NCBI GenBank assembly: GCA_003021685.1
Contig: PXRO01000053.1
Coordinates: forward strand, 1-64,000
From: Halobacteriales archaeon QS_4_62_28
GTDB taxonomy: Archaea; Halobacteriota; Halobacteria; Halobacteriales; Haloarculaceae
Length of the DNA: 64,000 bases
Direction: 5' to 3'
Shown piece by piece: positions 36,155-46,456 of this stretch (the first letter of the stretch is position 1; the number at the start of each line of letters is the position of its first letter). The position numbers were made by a program, and so were the translations under genes. The notes under the pieces are model-generated. The model had not been told where the DNA came from. It saw nothing but the letters and a program-made list of their open reading frames with translations, and made no database searches.

Positions 36155-37315
36155 ATGCCCGCGGCGAGCGAACGTGTAACACATGTCACACCAGGGCAGG
36201 TGGTTTCTCTGAGCGTCCTGCACCGCGATCCGGCAGATCAGATACAGATACTCACCGAGGACGGGACGGTCCGAGAGGGCGCGTCAGTGCCCGACCTGAC
36301 GGACGAGGAGCTCGTCGCGCTCTACCGCGAAATGAAGCTCGGTCGGCACTTCGACCAGCGGGCGGTGAGTCTACAGCGCCAGGGCCGGATGGGAACGTAC
36401 CCACCGATGGCCGGTCAGGAGGGGGCACAGGTCGCAAGCGCTCACGCACTGGCCGACGACGACTGGCTCTTCCCGAGTTACCGGGAACACGCCGCGCTGT
36501 ACGCTCACGGCTGGCCGCTCGACCAGATTCTGCTGTACTGGATGGGATCCGAGGCAGGCAACGACCCGCCCGACGGGGTGGCGGCCTTTTCGCTCGCGGT
36601 CCCGATTGCGACCCAGCTCCCCCACGCGACCGGTGCGTCGTGGGCGTCGAAACTCCGGGGCGAGGACGAGGTACACAGTGTCTACTTCGGCGATGGCGCG
36701 ACCAGCGAGGGGGATTTTCACGAAGGCATGAATTTCGCCGGCGTCTTCGACACGCCGACTGTCTTTTTCTGTAACAACAACCAGTGGGCAATCTCGGTTC
36801 CTCGGAAGCGCCAGACGGCAAGCGCAACGCTGGCCCAGAAAGCGACGGCCTACGGGTTCGAGGGTGTCCAGGTCGACGGGATGGACCCGCTTGCGGTGTA
36901 TCAGGTGACGACCGAAGCCATCGAGAAAGCCCGGGATCCGGCCGACGGGGAGCGACGACCGACGATGATCGAGGCCGTCCAGTACCGCTTTGGTGCACAC
37001 ACCACCGCCGACGATCCCTCGGTGTACCGCAACGAGGAGGAAGTCGAGCGGTGGCGACGCAAGGATCCCATCCCACGGATGGAGACGTTCCTGCGGAACA
37101 ACGGCCTCCTCGACGACGAACGGGTCGACGCCATCGAGCAATCGATTGCCGACGAAGTCGACCAGGCAATCGACGACGCCGAGTCCCACGAGCGGCCCGA
37201 CCCCGAAGAGATGTTCGCCCACGTCTACGAGGAGATGCCCCAGCGTCTGCAGGAACAACTGGACTACCTCGAAGCGCTACGTGAACGCCACGGCGACGAA
37301 ACCCTCCGAGAATGA
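36155..37315 (+). CDS. pdhA: 2-oxoacid (pyruvate-type) dehydrogenase E1 alpha subunit
   Basis: Thiamine-diphosphate-binding half of the E1 decarboxylase, 386 residues. The TPP motif runs from GDG at 179-181 to NN at 207-208. The conserved [21 protein letters not shown]-type entrance and SYREHA are present. A TATA-like AGATATTATTA at about 36100-36110 drives the operon. ATG 36155 is taken, but similarity begins near [12 protein letters not shown], so a GTG start about 17 codons later is possible. The 3' end overlaps E1-beta by ATGA. Haloarchaeal complexes may use branched-chain or other 2-oxoacids, since pyruvate is mainly handled by a ferredoxin oxidoreductase. Confidence 0.92.
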   Translation: MPAASERVTHVTPGQVVSLSVLHRDPADQIQILTEDGTVREGASVPDLTDEELVALYREMKLGRHFDQRAVSLQRQGRMGTYPPMAGQEGAQVASAHALADDDWLFPSYREHAALYAHGWPLDQILLYWMGSEAGNDPPDGVAAFSLAVPIATQLPHATGASWASKLRGEDEVHSVYFGDGATSEGDFHEGMNFAGVFDTPTVFFCNNNQWAISVPRKRQTASATLAQKATAYGFEGVQVDGMDPLAVYQVTTEAIEKARDPADGERRPTMIEAVQYRFGAHTTADDPSVYRNEEEVERWRRKDPIPRMETFLRNNGLLDDERVDAIEQSIADEVDQAIDDAESHERPDPEEMFAHVYEEMPQRLQEQLDYLEALRERHGDETLRE

Positions 37316-38298
37316 GCACCGAGACACAGAACCTGACGCTCGTCCAGGCGGTCAGGGACGGGCTCTACGGCGAGATGGACCGGGACGAAGACGTGATCGT
37401 CATGGGTGAAGACGTCGGCGAGAACGGCGGCGTCTTCCGGGCGACCCAGGGCCTCATCGAGGAGTTCGGCGAGAACCGGGTGATCGACACACCACTGGCC
37501 GAATCGGGCATCGTCGGGACGGCAATCGGGATGGCCGCCCACGGAATGCGGCCGGTGCCGGAGATCCAGTTCTCCGGATTCATGTATCCGGCCTTCGACC
37601 AGCTCGTCTCGCATGCCGCACGCCTGCGGACCCGAAGCCGCGGGCGATTCACCTGTCCGATGGTCGTCCGGGCCCCCTACGGCGGCGGGATCCGCGCGCC
37701 GGAACACCACTCCGAGTCCAAGGAGGCCGTCTACGTCCACGAACCCGGCCTGAAAGTTGTCGTCCCGTCGATGCCCAGCGACGCCAAGGGCCTGCTGACG
37801 GCGGCGATCCGGGACCCCGACCCCGTCGTCTTCCTCGAACCGAAACTCATCTACCGGGCGTTCCGCGAGTCTGTCTCGGCCGCGGAGTACACCGTCCCAC
37901 TGGGCGAGGCCGCCGTTCGACGCGAGGGCGAGGACGTGACAGTCGTGACGTGGGGCGCGATGACCCGCCCGACGATGGACGCCGTCGAGGACCTGGCTCC
38001 CGACGTCGACGCCGAAGTGATCGACCTCCGGACGCTCTCGCCGATGGACACGGAGACAGTCGTCGACTCCTTCGAGAAGACCGGCCGGGCCGTCGTCGTC
38101 CACGAAGCCCCGAAGACCGGCGGCCTCGCCGGCGAGGTGATCGCGACCATCCAGGAGGAGGCCCTGCTCTACCAGGAGGCCCCTATCGAACGGGTAACTG
38201 GCTTCGATACGCCCTATCCGCTCTATGCCCTGGAGGACTACTACCTCCCCGAACCTGCCCGTATCAAAGACGGTATCAGCGACGCCGTCGAGTTTTAG
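37312..38298 (+). CDS. pdhB: 2-oxoacid dehydrogenase E1 beta subunit
   Basis: Second E1 subunit, 328 residues, forming the alpha2beta2 decarboxylase. Landmarks are [46 protein letters not shown] and the C-terminal transketolase-like domain ([13 protein letters not shown]). The ATGA overlap with pdhA and a 3-nt gap to the E2 gene show tight coupling. Confidence 0.94.
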   Translation: MSTETQNLTLVQAVRDGLYGEMDRDEDVIVMGEDVGENGGVFRATQGLIEEFGENRVIDTPLAESGIVGTAIGMAAHGMRPVPEIQFSGFMYPAFDQLVSHAARLRTRSRGRFTCPMVVRAPYGGGIRAPEHHSESKEAVYVHEPGLKVVVPSMPSDAKGLLTAAIRDPDPVVFLEPKLIYRAFRESVSAAEYTVPLGEAAVRREGEDVTVVTWGAMTRPTMDAVEDLAPDVDAEVIDLRTLSPMDTETVVDSFEKTGRAVVVHEAPKTGGLAGEVIATIQEEALLYQEAPIERVTGFDTPYPLYALEDYYLPEPARIKDGISDAVEF

Positions 38299-38301
38299 GC
38301 C

Positions 38302-39873
38302 ATGTTCGAGTTCGAACTGCCGGATCTCGGCGAAGGTGTCGCCGAAGGGGAACTGCTCGCGTGGCACGTTGCCCCCGGGGACCACGTCGACGAAGACCAG
38401 GTACTCGCGGAGGTCGAGACCGACAAGGCCGCCGTCGACGTACCTTCGCCCGTCGCGGGCACGATCCAGGAACGCCAGTACGAACCCGGCGATATCGTCG
38501 AGACCGGTGCTGTCCTCGTCACAATCGATACGGACGAGGCCGGAGACACCGACGGCGAAGCGACCGACGAATCGTCGACCATCGAGGGAACGTCGACCGA
38601 GGAAACGTCGACCGGAGGTGGACGGGTGTTCGCGCCGCCGACTGTCCGGCGACTGGCCCGCGAACTGGGCGTCGATCTCACCACGGTCGACGGCACAGGG
38701 CCGAGCGGTCGGATCACCGAAGGCGACGTGCGTCGCATCGGTGACGGCGAGGGCGAGCAGAGCGCGGGCGAGGCAAGCGGTGCGGGAGACGGCGAGACAG
38801 CCGTCAAATCGGCCGTGCGTCCCGTCGGTGACGACGAGGACGAGCAGAGCGCGGACCGCGACCAGACACTGGCGACGCCATCGACTCGCAAGGTAGCCCG
38901 CGAACTGGGCGTCAACATCGATGCGGTCCCGACTGACCAGATGCGCGACGGCCAGCCATACGTCGACGAAGCCGCAGTGCGTGCCTGCGCAACGGAACTG
39001 GCCGCCGGAGAGGAACCCGGGGAAACCGTCGCCGCGACGGCCGAGAGCGAGCCAGCGATAACGGAGACAACGGCGGAACAGGTGCCAACAGAACGCCGAG
39101 AACCATACCGCGGGGTTCGCCGAAGGATTGGCCAGCAGATGCAACGCTCCCGGCAGGAGGTCCCGCACGCGACTCACCACGATCAGGCCGTCGTGTCTGG
39201 ACTGGTGGAAGCCAGGGATCGACTCGAACCACTGGCCGAGGAACGGGCGATCCGCCTGACCTACACCCCGTTCCTGCTGAAATCGGTCGCGGCGGCACTC
39301 GCAGACCACCCGATCCTGAACACCGAACTCGACACAGAGGCCGAAGAGATCATCTACAGGGACGAGTACCACATCGGCGTCGCGACGGCCACCGACGACG
39401 GCCTGGTGGTCCCCGTCGTCGAGAACGTCGGCGAGAAGGGGCTGCTGGAACTGGCCCGCGAGGTGAACGACCTCGTCGAGCGGGCCCGCTCGCGTGACGT
39501 CGCTCGCGAGGAGTTGCAGGGCGGAACGTTCACCGTCACCAACTTCGGCGCAATCGGGGGCGAGTACGCCGACCCGATCATCAACGTGCCCGAGACGGCG
39601 ATTCTGGGCACCGGTGCGCTGAAAAAACGACCGGTCGCTGCGGGCGAGACGCGAACAGAGCGAGCGTCTCGGGACGGCAAGCGGGGAGAGCGAGGGGCCG
39701 ACCGAAGAGAGAGTCCTCGACAAGTGCGACCCGCGAGCGGCGAGGTCCTCGCGAAACCGACGTTACCGCTGTCCCTGGCAATCGACCACCGCGTGATCGA
39801 CGGGGCCGACGCAGCGCGATTCGTGAACACGCTCAAAGAGTATCTGGCCGATCCGACGCTACTGTTGCTGTAA
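38302..39873 (+). CDS. pdhC: dihydrolipoyl acyltransferase (E2) with two subunit-binding domains and an Arg-rich insert
   Basis: Core E2 of the complex, 523 residues. One lipoyl domain (1-76, lipoyl Lys42 in ETDKAAVDV), a first peripheral-subunit-binding domain (about 109-146), a second degenerate one (about 190-233, ATPSTRKVARELGV) and a CoA-transferase domain from about 265, with DHRVIDG at 495-501. Between beta strands before the active site (about 447-480) lies an Arg/Glu/Ser-rich insert absent from ordinary E2 proteins. It follows pdhB by 3 nt. No E3 gene follows, unlike many haloarchaeal clusters. The lipoyl Lys is a target for the adjacent LipA. Confidence 0.92.
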   Translation: MFEFELPDLGEGVAEGELLAWHVAPGDHVDEDQVLAEVETDKAAVDVPSPVAGTIQERQYEPGDIVETGAVLVTIDTDEAGDTDGEATDESSTIEGTSTEETSTGGGRVFAPPTVRRLARELGVDLTTVDGTGPSGRITEGDVRRIGDGEGEQSAGEASGAGDGETAVKSAVRPVGDDEDEQSADRDQTLATPSTRKVARELGVNIDAVPTDQMRDGQPYVDEAAVRACATELAAGEEPGETVAATAESEPAITETTAEQVPTERREPYRGVRRRIGQQMQRSRQEVPHATHHDQAVVSGLVEARDRLEPLAEERAIRLTYTPFLLKSVAAALADHPILNTELDTEAEEIIYRDEYHIGVATATDDGLVVPVVENVGEKGLLELAREVNDLVERARSRDVAREELQGGTFTVTNFGAIGGEYADPIINVPETAILGTGALKKRPVAAGETRTERASRDGKRGERGADRRESPRQVRPASGEVLAKPTLPLSLAIDHRVIDGADAARFVNTLKEYLADPTLLLL

Positions 39874-39976
39874 ACTACCCTCCCCTACTTCGCTCGGGGG
39901 CGAGAATATCGCGGAACCGAAATTACGGGGAGTCTCGGAAAACCGCGATTGTTTAACGAGCGTTTTACGCCGTTTG

Positions 39977-40366
39977 TTAGATGACGCGGTTCTGCAGGTA
40001 ATCGAGGTGCTTTGCGTTGTAGACGATTCTGACCTCGTCGGCGTCGGCGCTGCCGATGCAGGTCAGACGGACGTTTTTCTCTTCGACTTCCTCGTCGGAG
40101 AGAATCTGCTGCATGTCCATGTCGATTTCGCCTTCGATGACGATGGCGGCACAGTTCGCACAGGCACCGGCACGGCACGAGAAGGGCCAGTCGTAGCCCT
40201 GTGCCTCGGCGGCTTCGAGGATGTATTCGCCCTCGTTGACATCGAGGGTCCCGTAGTCCTCGTCCGAGAGGTCAGCGTCAGCGGCTTCCTCGAAAACCGG
40301 GTCGTCGTACATGTCCCAGCCGTTGTCGTCCACTACTTCGTAATTAAGGTACTCAACTGTGGGCAT
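39977..40366 (-). CDS. fdx: halophilic [2Fe-2S] ferredoxin
   Basis: A 129-residue plant-type ferredoxin carrying electrons from 2-oxoacid:ferredoxin oxidoreductases. The Cys ligands are in CRAGACANC and the distal LTC. The acidic N-terminal insertion ([14 protein letters not shown]) is the known halophilic addition. ATG 40366 is the start; the GTG just before it is in frame but unnecessary. It ends 103 bp after the convergent E2 gene. Confidence 0.96.
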   Translation of the reverse strand: MPTVEYLNYEVVDDNGWDMYDDPVFEEAADADLSDEDYGTLDVNEGEYILEAAEAQGYDWPFSCRAGACANCAAIVIEGEIDMDMQQILSDEEVEEKNVRLTCIGSADADEVRIVYNAKHLDYLQNRVI

Positions 40367-40434
40367 CACTTGACCGGTTTGCTCGCCGCACTGTTAGACT
40401 TTGCTGTTCGAGGCGAATAATGGGCGAATCCCGC

Positions 40435-41631
40435 TCAAAAAATCGGGACAAACTTGAACACCAGATAGGCGGCAACCGTCGCGACCGCCGGAACGATATT
40501 CTGGGTGAAGATCACGCGAGCAGTCGTCTCGGGTTCGAACAGATCCGCAGCCCTGGGGATGTCCTCCGGTTCGCCAATCGGTTGTTTGTTCGTCTCAGAC
40601 GGCGTGCCGGCACTCCCGCCGACAGTCGGTGCATCCGGTGCGTCGGCAGTCAGCGCGCCGACGGAGACGTCGGGCGTCTCACCCTGGACCGTCTGTGAGA
40701 TCTTCGTCGTTCGAGTTGCTCGCCCCCAGCCCAGGCCGACGATACTCATCGTCGCGATGATAACGAAACTCGCCGGGATCCCGAGTGCCGAGAGGAACGT
40801 GACGATCGTCGAACTGACGACCGCGACAAGCAGGGCCGCCAGTAGCGGGAGATCAGTCAGATCGTTCCCGACGGTGTCCATCGTCCGGCGAGCAATCGTG
40901 AACGCACCCAGTCCGATTGCACCGCCGCCGAGCAAGATTGCAGGTGTCATCTGGAGCGAACCGTTGCCAACGAGGGGAGCAACGGCGTTGGCGACGTTCG
41001 ACGCACCGGCCGAGAAGGCCATGTAACAGCCGATCCCGACGACGAGAATCGTCCCGGCGAGTTCTCGACGGGTCGTGTTCTCGCCCAATACTGGCCGGGG
41101 CAGTCCGCCAGGGCGGTCGAGATAGAGCAGTGACCCCTCGGACTGTGGGATCGCGAACCGTTCGACCAGTGCCGGGTAGAAGTACCGCCCGATGACGCCG
41201 CTGATCCAGAAGGCGATCACCGGCGAGACGAGCCACCAGGTGATGATCCGGCCTATCTCGCCCCAGTTGAGGGTCCCCTGCGCGATTCCGAGTCCGGCCA
41301 TCGCACCGACGGCGGTCATCGACGTCGACGCGGGTACGCCGACGACGTTCGACAGGAAGAGCGCGAACCCGATAAAGAAGAGAACGACGATGCTGACGAG
41401 CATCGTGAACTCCGAGGTGACGATCTCACTCCCGAGCGTATTGACTACTTCTCGACCGACGAAGTGGCCCCCGGCGAGCGCAAAAACCGTCATCAGCGCC
41501 GCAGCACCGAACTTCGAAACCGTCCCGGCCCCGACAGCGGGTCCGAAGGCGACACCGGTCGAAGAACCGCCGATGTTGAATCCGACGAACGCGGCGACGA
41601 GAAGACCGGCGAGGAACAACGCTTCGGCCAT
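40435..41631 (-). CDS. PiT-family inorganic phosphate transporter, copy 1
   Basis: Membrane symporter of 398 residues with about ten hydrophobic segments. The duplicated PiT signature is seen near the start, GFNIGGSSTGVAFGPAVGAG, and again at AGASNVANAVAPLVGNG. A cytoplasmic loop near the C-terminus is Thr/Pro-rich and not conserved. No PhoU follows, unlike many haloarchaeal pit operons. It lies back to back with hisA. Confidence 0.9.
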   Translation of the reverse strand: MAEALFLAGLLVAAFVGFNIGGSSTGVAFGPAVGAGTVSKFGAAALMTVFALAGGHFVGREVVNTLGSEIVTSEFTMLVSIVVLFFIGFALFLSNVVGVPASTSMTAVGAMAGLGIAQGTLNWGEIGRIITWWLVSPVIAFWISGVIGRYFYPALVERFAIPQSEGSLLYLDRPGGLPRPVLGENTTRRELAGTILVVGIGCYMAFSAGASNVANAVAPLVGNGSLQMTPAILLGGGAIGLGAFTIARRTMDTVGNDLTDLPLLAALLVAVVSSTIVTFLSALGIPASFVIIATMSIVGLGWGRATRTTKISQTVQGETPDVSVGALTADAPDAPTVGGSAGTPSETNKQPIGEPEDIPRAADLFEPETTARVIFTQNIVPAVATVAAYLVFKFVPIF

Positions 41632-41810
41632 ACACGAGGAAGGATATCAGCGGGTTAAAACGTACCGACACGGACGCTGTCCGTCGCGACCTCCGCTGCA
41701 CGGACGATCAGAGTTTCGTGACATACGTCGCCATCTGTCGGTCCGTGAGAAAGGCGTTCTGGTGGGCAGACACCGATACCCTTTCACCGGTCGGTGGCCG
41801 ACCAGCAGGT

Positions 41811-42533
41811 ATGGTTCCGACGTTTTCGGTGATCCCGGCGGTCGACATGCAGGACGGACAGGTGGTCCAGCTCGTCGGGGGCGAGCGCGGCACCGAAAAG
41901 ACGTATGGTGACCCGGTCGAGGCCGCACAGCGGTGGATCGAGGCCGGCGCGACGACGCTCCATCTGGTTGATCTCGATGGCGCGTTCGAGGGCGAGCGCC
42001 AGAACGCCGACGCCATCGACGCCGTCCTCGACGCTGTCGACGTGGACGTACAGTTGGGTGGCGGGATCCGGACGGCCGACGACGCCGTCTCGCTGCTGGA
42101 TCGGGGGGTCGACCGCGTCATCCTCGGGACGGCAGCCGTCGAGAACCCCGACATCGTCGCCGAGATCAGCGACACCCATCCCGGAAGCGTTCTGGTCAGT
42201 CTCGACGCGAAAGACGGCGAAGTCGTCGTTTCGGGCTGGACCGAGGGGACGGGACTGGACCCTGCGGAAGCGGCCAGTCGCTACGGAGAATTAGGCGCTT
42301 CCGGCATCCTCTTTACCGACGTCGACGTGGAGGGGCAACTCGACGGCGTGCGAACAGACCCCGTTGTGCGGGTGGTCGAGGCCGTCGATATCCCGGTGAT
42401 CGCGAGCGGCGGCGTCGCGACCATCGAGGACGTGCGAGCGCTCGAAGCGGCCGGTGCGGCGGCCGTCGTCGTCGGGAGCGCGCTGTACGAAGGTGCCTTC
42501 ACTCTCGAAGAAGCCATGGCCGCCGTCGAGTGA
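41811..42533 (+). CDS. hisA: phosphoribosylformimino-AICAR phosphate isomerase HisA
   Basis: Histidine biosynthesis enzyme, a (beta/alpha)8 barrel of 240 residues. The N-terminal catalytic Asp is in IPAVDMQDGQVV, and the mirror-image Asp and phosphate loops are GGGIRT (about 80) and GGVAT, then GSALYEG. The start at ATG 41811 follows a CAGGT site. hisB is 0.6 kb downstream with a small minus-strand gene between, so the two are not one operon. Confidence 0.95.
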   Translation: MVPTFSVIPAVDMQDGQVVQLVGGERGTEKTYGDPVEAAQRWIEAGATTLHLVDLDGAFEGERQNADAIDAVLDAVDVDVQLGGGIRTADDAVSLLDRGVDRVILGTAAVENPDIVAEISDTHPGSVLVSLDAKDGEVVVSGWTEGTGLDPAEAASRYGELGASGILFTDVDVEGQLDGVRTDPVVRVVEAVDIPVIASGGVATIEDVRALEAAGAAAVVVGSALYEGAFTLEEAMAAVE

Positions 42534-42776
42534 ATCGGCTGGGGAGGAATGTGGCCGCGGTGCTGTGGTAGTGCGGTGCAGTCCTGATGGACTGAACGGG
42601 CGAGTCGAGGGCGTTCGAGTATAGTCGTCGCCGTGGCGACCATCGAGGATATCGGCGGGGCGAGGACGCCACCGAGAGCGTCCCGGACGACGAAAAGCGG
42701 TGGCTCGACGCACCCGATGTCGATGGCACGAAGAGCCGTTCGACCGGCGCGAGGCCGGCGTCCGTCCAGCGCCGAA

Positions 42777-42941
42777 CTAGCGAGTCGACGACCCCTCCGA
42801 CCGGATGAGTTTCGGCAGGATCATCGCGTAAGCCCCGCCGGCGACCAAGAGGGCACCGACGATGGCGGTTTCCATCGTGTTGAAAAGGAGAAAGCCGACC
42901 AGCATCAGCGCCATTGCCACCACCTCTAGCCTGGTCTCCAT
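42777..42941 (-). CDS. small membrane protein
   Basis: A 54-residue protein with two hydrophobic helices (LEVVAMALMLVGFLLF and AIVGALLVAGGAYAMIL) and a charged tail. ATG 42941 is supported by a TATA-like TGTTTATTG about 25-30 nt upstream, giving a leaderless start. It is transcribed against hisA and hisB. Function unknown. Confidence 0.6.
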   Translation of the reverse strand: METRLEVVAMALMLVGFLLFNTMETAIVGALLVAGGAYAMILPKLIRSEGSSTR

Positions 42942-43110
42942 ACACACACATCTTCGAATAGTACCAATAAACACCTATCAGACACTCGTCTGACGTTCCT
43001 TTCGTACCGGAACACGGGGTTCGGAAGACGGCGGTTTCGTCGCGACGTGCCTCGTGAGTGGGGCCCCAGGAGACACAACCACCAAATAGCCGGACAGACT
43101 GCATTGGAAC

Positions 43111-43698
43111 ATGACCGACCGAACTGCGGCCGTTACCCGCGAGACGGCAGAGACGGACATCGAGGTGACACTCGACATTGATGGCGACGGGGAATCGACG
43201 GTCGACACCGGTATCGGCTTTTTCGATCACATGCTCGATTCGTTCGCGACGCATGGCCTGTTCGACCTGACCGTACAGTGTGACGGCGACCTGGAAATCG
43301 ACGACCACCACACCGTCGAAGACGTGGCGATCACGCTGGGCGAGGCACTCACGGAAGCGGTCGGCGAGAAGCGTGGCATCCAGCGCTTTGCCGACCGCAA
43401 AGTGCCCCTGGACGAGGCCATCGCCGGTGTCGTCATCGACATCTCCGGGCGTCCGTACTTCGGGATCGACGGCGATTTCTCACAGGCCGAGGTGGGCGGC
43501 ATGACCAGCCACATGGCAAAACACTTCTGTCGCTCGCTGGCGATGAACGCCGGCCTGACGCTGCACGTCGAGGTAACCGGGGAGAACGCCCACCACGAGA
43601 TCGAAGCGCTGTTCAAGGGCCTCGCACGGGCGCTCGACGACGCCACCCGGATCGACGAGCGCCGCTCTGACGTGGCGAGCACGAAAGGCGAGTTATGA
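43111..43698 (+). CDS. hisB: imidazoleglycerol-phosphate dehydratase HisB
   Basis: Sixth step of histidine synthesis, 195 residues. The manganese/substrate His clusters are DHHTVED near 70 and HHEIEA near 165, and the repeat structure GFFDHML and [11 protein letters not shown] matches the two-fold IGPD fold. It ends with an ATGA overlap onto the ACT-domain gene, suggesting translational coupling. Confidence 0.95.
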   Translation: MTDRTAAVTRETAETDIEVTLDIDGDGESTVDTGIGFFDHMLDSFATHGLFDLTVQCDGDLEIDDHHTVEDVAITLGEALTEAVGEKRGIQRFADRKVPLDEAIAGVVIDISGRPYFGIDGDFSQAEVGGMTSHMAKHFCRSLAMNAGLTLHVEVTGENAHHEIEALFKGLARALDDATRIDERRSDVASTKGEL

Positions 43699-44222
43699 AC
43701 GACCGGAGCGACGAACCGACGTTCGATGCCATCATGGAACAGTTCTCGGACTCGCCCGGGCAACAGCAGGTGATCCGCCTCCTGCTGGAACGGGGGTTTT
43801 CCGTCAACGACGATGGCCGGGTCGTCTCCGGTGGTATCGAAATTCCAAACACTGGCATCGCCCGCGAAGTCGGTGTCGACCGCCGCGTCGTGGACGCGAC
43901 CTCGAGTGCCGTTTTGGAGGACGAGCAACTCACACGCATCTTCCAGAACATCTCGGCGATTCCGAGCCTGATGGACCTCGCGCCAGTACTGGACCTGACG
44001 GTGCTGACCGTCGCTGTCCGGGACGCCGAGGAGAGTGGGATCGTCGCCGCCGTCACGGAGGCCATCGCCGCCCGCGACATCACGATCCGACAGGTCATCT
44101 CCGAGGACCCCGAGTTCACCGACGACCCCCGGCTCTACGTCATCACCGACGAGGCCTTTCCCGGCGGCCTCATCACCGAGATTCGCGACCTGCCCTTCGT
44201 CCACCGGATCGAGTTGCAGTAG
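43695..44222 (+). CDS. ACT-domain amino-acid-binding regulatory protein
   Basis: A 175-residue protein with an N-terminal HTH-like helix bundle ([19 protein letters not shown]) and a C-terminal ACT fold ([22 protein letters not shown], then [12 protein letters not shown]). The architecture matches archaeal predicted regulators of amino acid metabolism. Coupled to hisB by a 4-bp overlap, so it probably senses histidine or a related amino acid; this is inferred from position. Confidence 0.85.
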   Translation: MNDRSDEPTFDAIMEQFSDSPGQQQVIRLLLERGFSVNDDGRVVSGGIEIPNTGIAREVGVDRRVVDATSSAVLEDEQLTRIFQNISAIPSLMDLAPVLDLTVLTVAVRDAEESGIVAAVTEAIAARDITIRQVISEDPEFTDDPRLYVITDEAFPGGLITEIRDLPFVHRIELQ

Positions 44223-44320
44223 CGAACTGTTCGGGGCGTGATCGCCGCCACCGGTATGCTCGTTCCGGACACCCAGCCAGCGTGTGCAGGTTTTTTTAGT
44301 TGCACACCAACGGCCAGACA

Positions 44321-45349
44321 ATGAGTCGTCGACGCAACGTACAGACGTTCCTGCGCGCGCTCGTCACCGAGGTTCGCGCGGAGCGAGTGACGTTCATGGC
44401 CGGGAGCATCGCCTATCACGCCTTCGTCTCGCTGTTGCCCTTCCTGCTCGTGGTCCTGCTGCTGGTTACACGGGTGGGCGACGCCGCGACTGCAAGCCGG
44501 GTCGTCGCAGCTATCGGGACCTACTTCTCGCCCAATGCCAGCGGACTCCTGACCGGCGTTGTCGAGGGGGCACAGCAGGAAACGAGCCTCTCGCTGCTGG
44601 GCGTGCTGACACTGCTGTGGGGTGCACTCAAGATATTCCGCAGTCTCGATACAGCGTTTTCTGACATCTACGAGACCGGATCGGCAAACACGCTCGGCGA
44701 CACCTTCGCCGACGCGATAGTGGTGCTGGTGGCACTCGTCTGTGGCCTGCTCGCGGTCGGCCTGGTCAGCACGCAGTTGTCCTTCGGTGGCGGCACGGTC
44801 GGTGATCTGTTGGCCCGTGGCGTCGCTGTGGTCGCCCTGACAGTCGTCTTCGCTCCCGTCTTCTACGTCTTTCCCGACACGGACGTGACCGTTCGCGAGA
44901 TCGTCCCGGGAACTGTCCTCACGGCCGTCGGCTGGACCGTCCTCGAATCGCTGTTCCGGTACTACGTCGCCTTCACCGGCACCTCCGAGACGTTCGGCGT
45001 CGTGGGAACTATCTTGCTCATCGTCACCTGGCTGTATTTCAACGGTCTCGTGTTGCTCGTCGGCGCGGCGTTCAACGCCGTCCTTGCGGGCCGTTCAGAC
45101 GACGTCGCCCCGATTGGCTGGGGCGAGACAGAACTGGCCGAAACGACGGACTTCGCCGACTCCCTCGACGCCCTCTGTCGGGACCTCGACGGCACGGAGT
45201 CGGTGACGGTGACCGTCGGCGACACCGGTGTGACGTTGCCAGCACCCGACGAGCACGACTGCGGTCTCGAACAGGTCGACCGTCCAGCACTACTGGGCGG
45301 TGACGAGGCCCGCGGCCATCTGTCGCTACGCTGGGTGGGTGAGCGATGA
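44321..45349 (+). CDS. YihY/BrkB family membrane protein
   Basis: A 342-residue inner-membrane protein with six hydrophobic segments in the first 265 residues. Family markers are RVTFMAGSIAYHAFVSLLPFLLV, LWGALKIFRSLDTAFSDIYE and the GTILLIVTWLYFNGLVLLVGA helix. The hydrophilic C-terminal tail of about 75 acidic residues is a halophilic addition. ATG 44321 fits a leaderless start about 26 nt after TTTTTTTAG. The ferredoxin ORF overlaps its stop by 4 bp. Function in the family is unsettled; it was once called RNase BN in error. Confidence 0.9.
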   Translation: MSRRRNVQTFLRALVTEVRAERVTFMAGSIAYHAFVSLLPFLLVVLLLVTRVGDAATASRVVAAIGTYFSPNASGLLTGVVEGAQQETSLSLLGVLTLLWGALKIFRSLDTAFSDIYETGSANTLGDTFADAIVVLVALVCGLLAVGLVSTQLSFGGGTVGDLLARGVAVVALTVVFAPVFYVFPDTDVTVREIVPGTVLTAVGWTVLESLFRYYVAFTGTSETFGVVGTILLIVTWLYFNGLVLLVGAAFNAVLAGRSDDVAPIGWGETELAETTDFADSLDALCRDLDGTESVTVTVGDTGVTLPAPDEHDCGLEQVDRPALLGGDEARGHLSLRWVGER

Positions 45350-45660
45350 GGACGATCACCGTCGAAACGCCGGACGGCGACGTTCACGACATCGACTGCG
45401 AGACCGGCCGCGTCCTCCGTGACGTGCTGCTGGAACACGACCTGTCGCCCCACGCACGCCTGGCTGTAACCAACTGCGGCGGTCGGGGACTGTGTGCCAC
45501 CTGTGGCGTCCGGATCGATGACCCACCGGACGCGGCCCACTGGCACGACAGACTGGCTGACCGCTTTGGCTATCCGCGTCTCTCCTGCCAGATCACCGTC
45601 GAGGACGGCATGCACGTTCTCATTCCCGAAAAGCGCGTCTGGGGCCGACGGGAACGGTAA
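45346..45660 (+). CDS. small [2Fe-2S] ferredoxin-like protein
   Basis: A 104-residue Fer2 domain with Cys ligands in TNCGGRGLCATC and a distal LSC, and a beta-grasp core (ITVETPDGDVHDI). The acidic N-terminal insert of the main halophilic ferredoxin is absent. ATGA overlap with BrkB ties it to that membrane protein, an unexplained pairing. Confidence 0.88.
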   Translation: MRTITVETPDGDVHDIDCETGRVLRDVLLEHDLSPHARLAVTNCGGRGLCATCGVRIDDPPDAAHWHDRLADRFGYPRLSCQITVEDGMHVLIPEKRVWGRRER

Positions 45661-45691
45661 CCCGTATCCCGTCACCGGTCGAAGGCCGGGT

Positions 45692-46306
45692 ATGACCAAC
45701 GAGGCCTACGACACCGTCGCCGGACGTGGCGAGGCCGCCTTCGAGGTGCGGGGTTCGGAGTTCATCGGCCACGTACGGCCGGCCCACACCGTCGAGGACG
45801 CCGAGACCGGAGTTAACGCGATCAGCGAGGAGTACGCCGACGCGACCCACAATGTCCCGGCCTACCGCGTGCGGGTCGACCCACTCCGAGAGTATGCCAG
45901 CGACGACGCCGAACCGACCGGCAGTGCCGGTAAACCTGCCCTGAACGTCCTCCAGCAACGCGACATCGAGAACGTCGTCGCCGTCGTCACCCGCTACTAC
46001 GGGGGGACGAACCTCGGGGTCGGCGGCCTGGCACGGGCCTACTCGCGAGCGGTCAAGGACGCCGTCGACGACGCGGGCGTCGTCACCGAACGGCCCCGCG
46101 AGACACTGTCGATCACCGTCGATTACGACGACTCGGGGACCGTGCGAGGAATCCTGGAGAGCACTGGCGTCGAGTTCGACGCGACATACGAGGAGCAGGT
46201 CAGTTTCGACGTTCGGGTCCCGGTGGCAGATGCCCACGCCCTCCGCGAGCGTCTCGCCAACGCGACCAGCGGCCGAGCAGTTGCCGATTGTTCGTCAGAT
46301 AACTAG
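45692..46306 (+). CDS. YigZ/IMPACT family protein
   Basis: A 204-residue protein of the YigZ/IMPACT family. The N-terminal domain shows FEVRGSEFIGHVRPA, ATHNVPAYRV, EPTGSAGKPAL and VTRYYGGTNLGVGGL; the C-terminal DUF1949-like domain has SITVDYDDSGTVRGIL. In eukaryotes the family modulates Gcn2; the prokaryotic role is unclear. ATG 45692 lies 31 nt after the ferredoxin stop; the longer frame overlaps that gene and is rejected. Confidence 0.9.
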   Translation: MTNEAYDTVAGRGEAAFEVRGSEFIGHVRPAHTVEDAETGVNAISEEYADATHNVPAYRVRVDPLREYASDDAEPTGSAGKPALNVLQQRDIENVVAVVTRYYGGTNLGVGGLARAYSRAVKDAVDDAGVVTERPRETLSITVDYDDSGTVRGILESTGVEFDATYEEQVSFDVRVPVADAHALRERLANATSGRAVADCSSDN

Positions 46307-46456
46307 ATTCGAACTTGAGCGGACGGCTTCAGCGCGACGGAGATCCTTCTGCTGGAGATCACACCCCACCGCAGTACGGCATATCTCCACCCGAAACAGA
46401 GGGGTTCGTGGATCGTCGAAAAACGCGGGTATCTTGCTGAGAAACGACCCTGCTAC

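Noticed and set aside
37264-39723. 819-codon minus-strand frame across the E1-beta and E2 genes
   Set aside because: A typical GC-rich shadow of real genes; no recognisable motif and no promoter.
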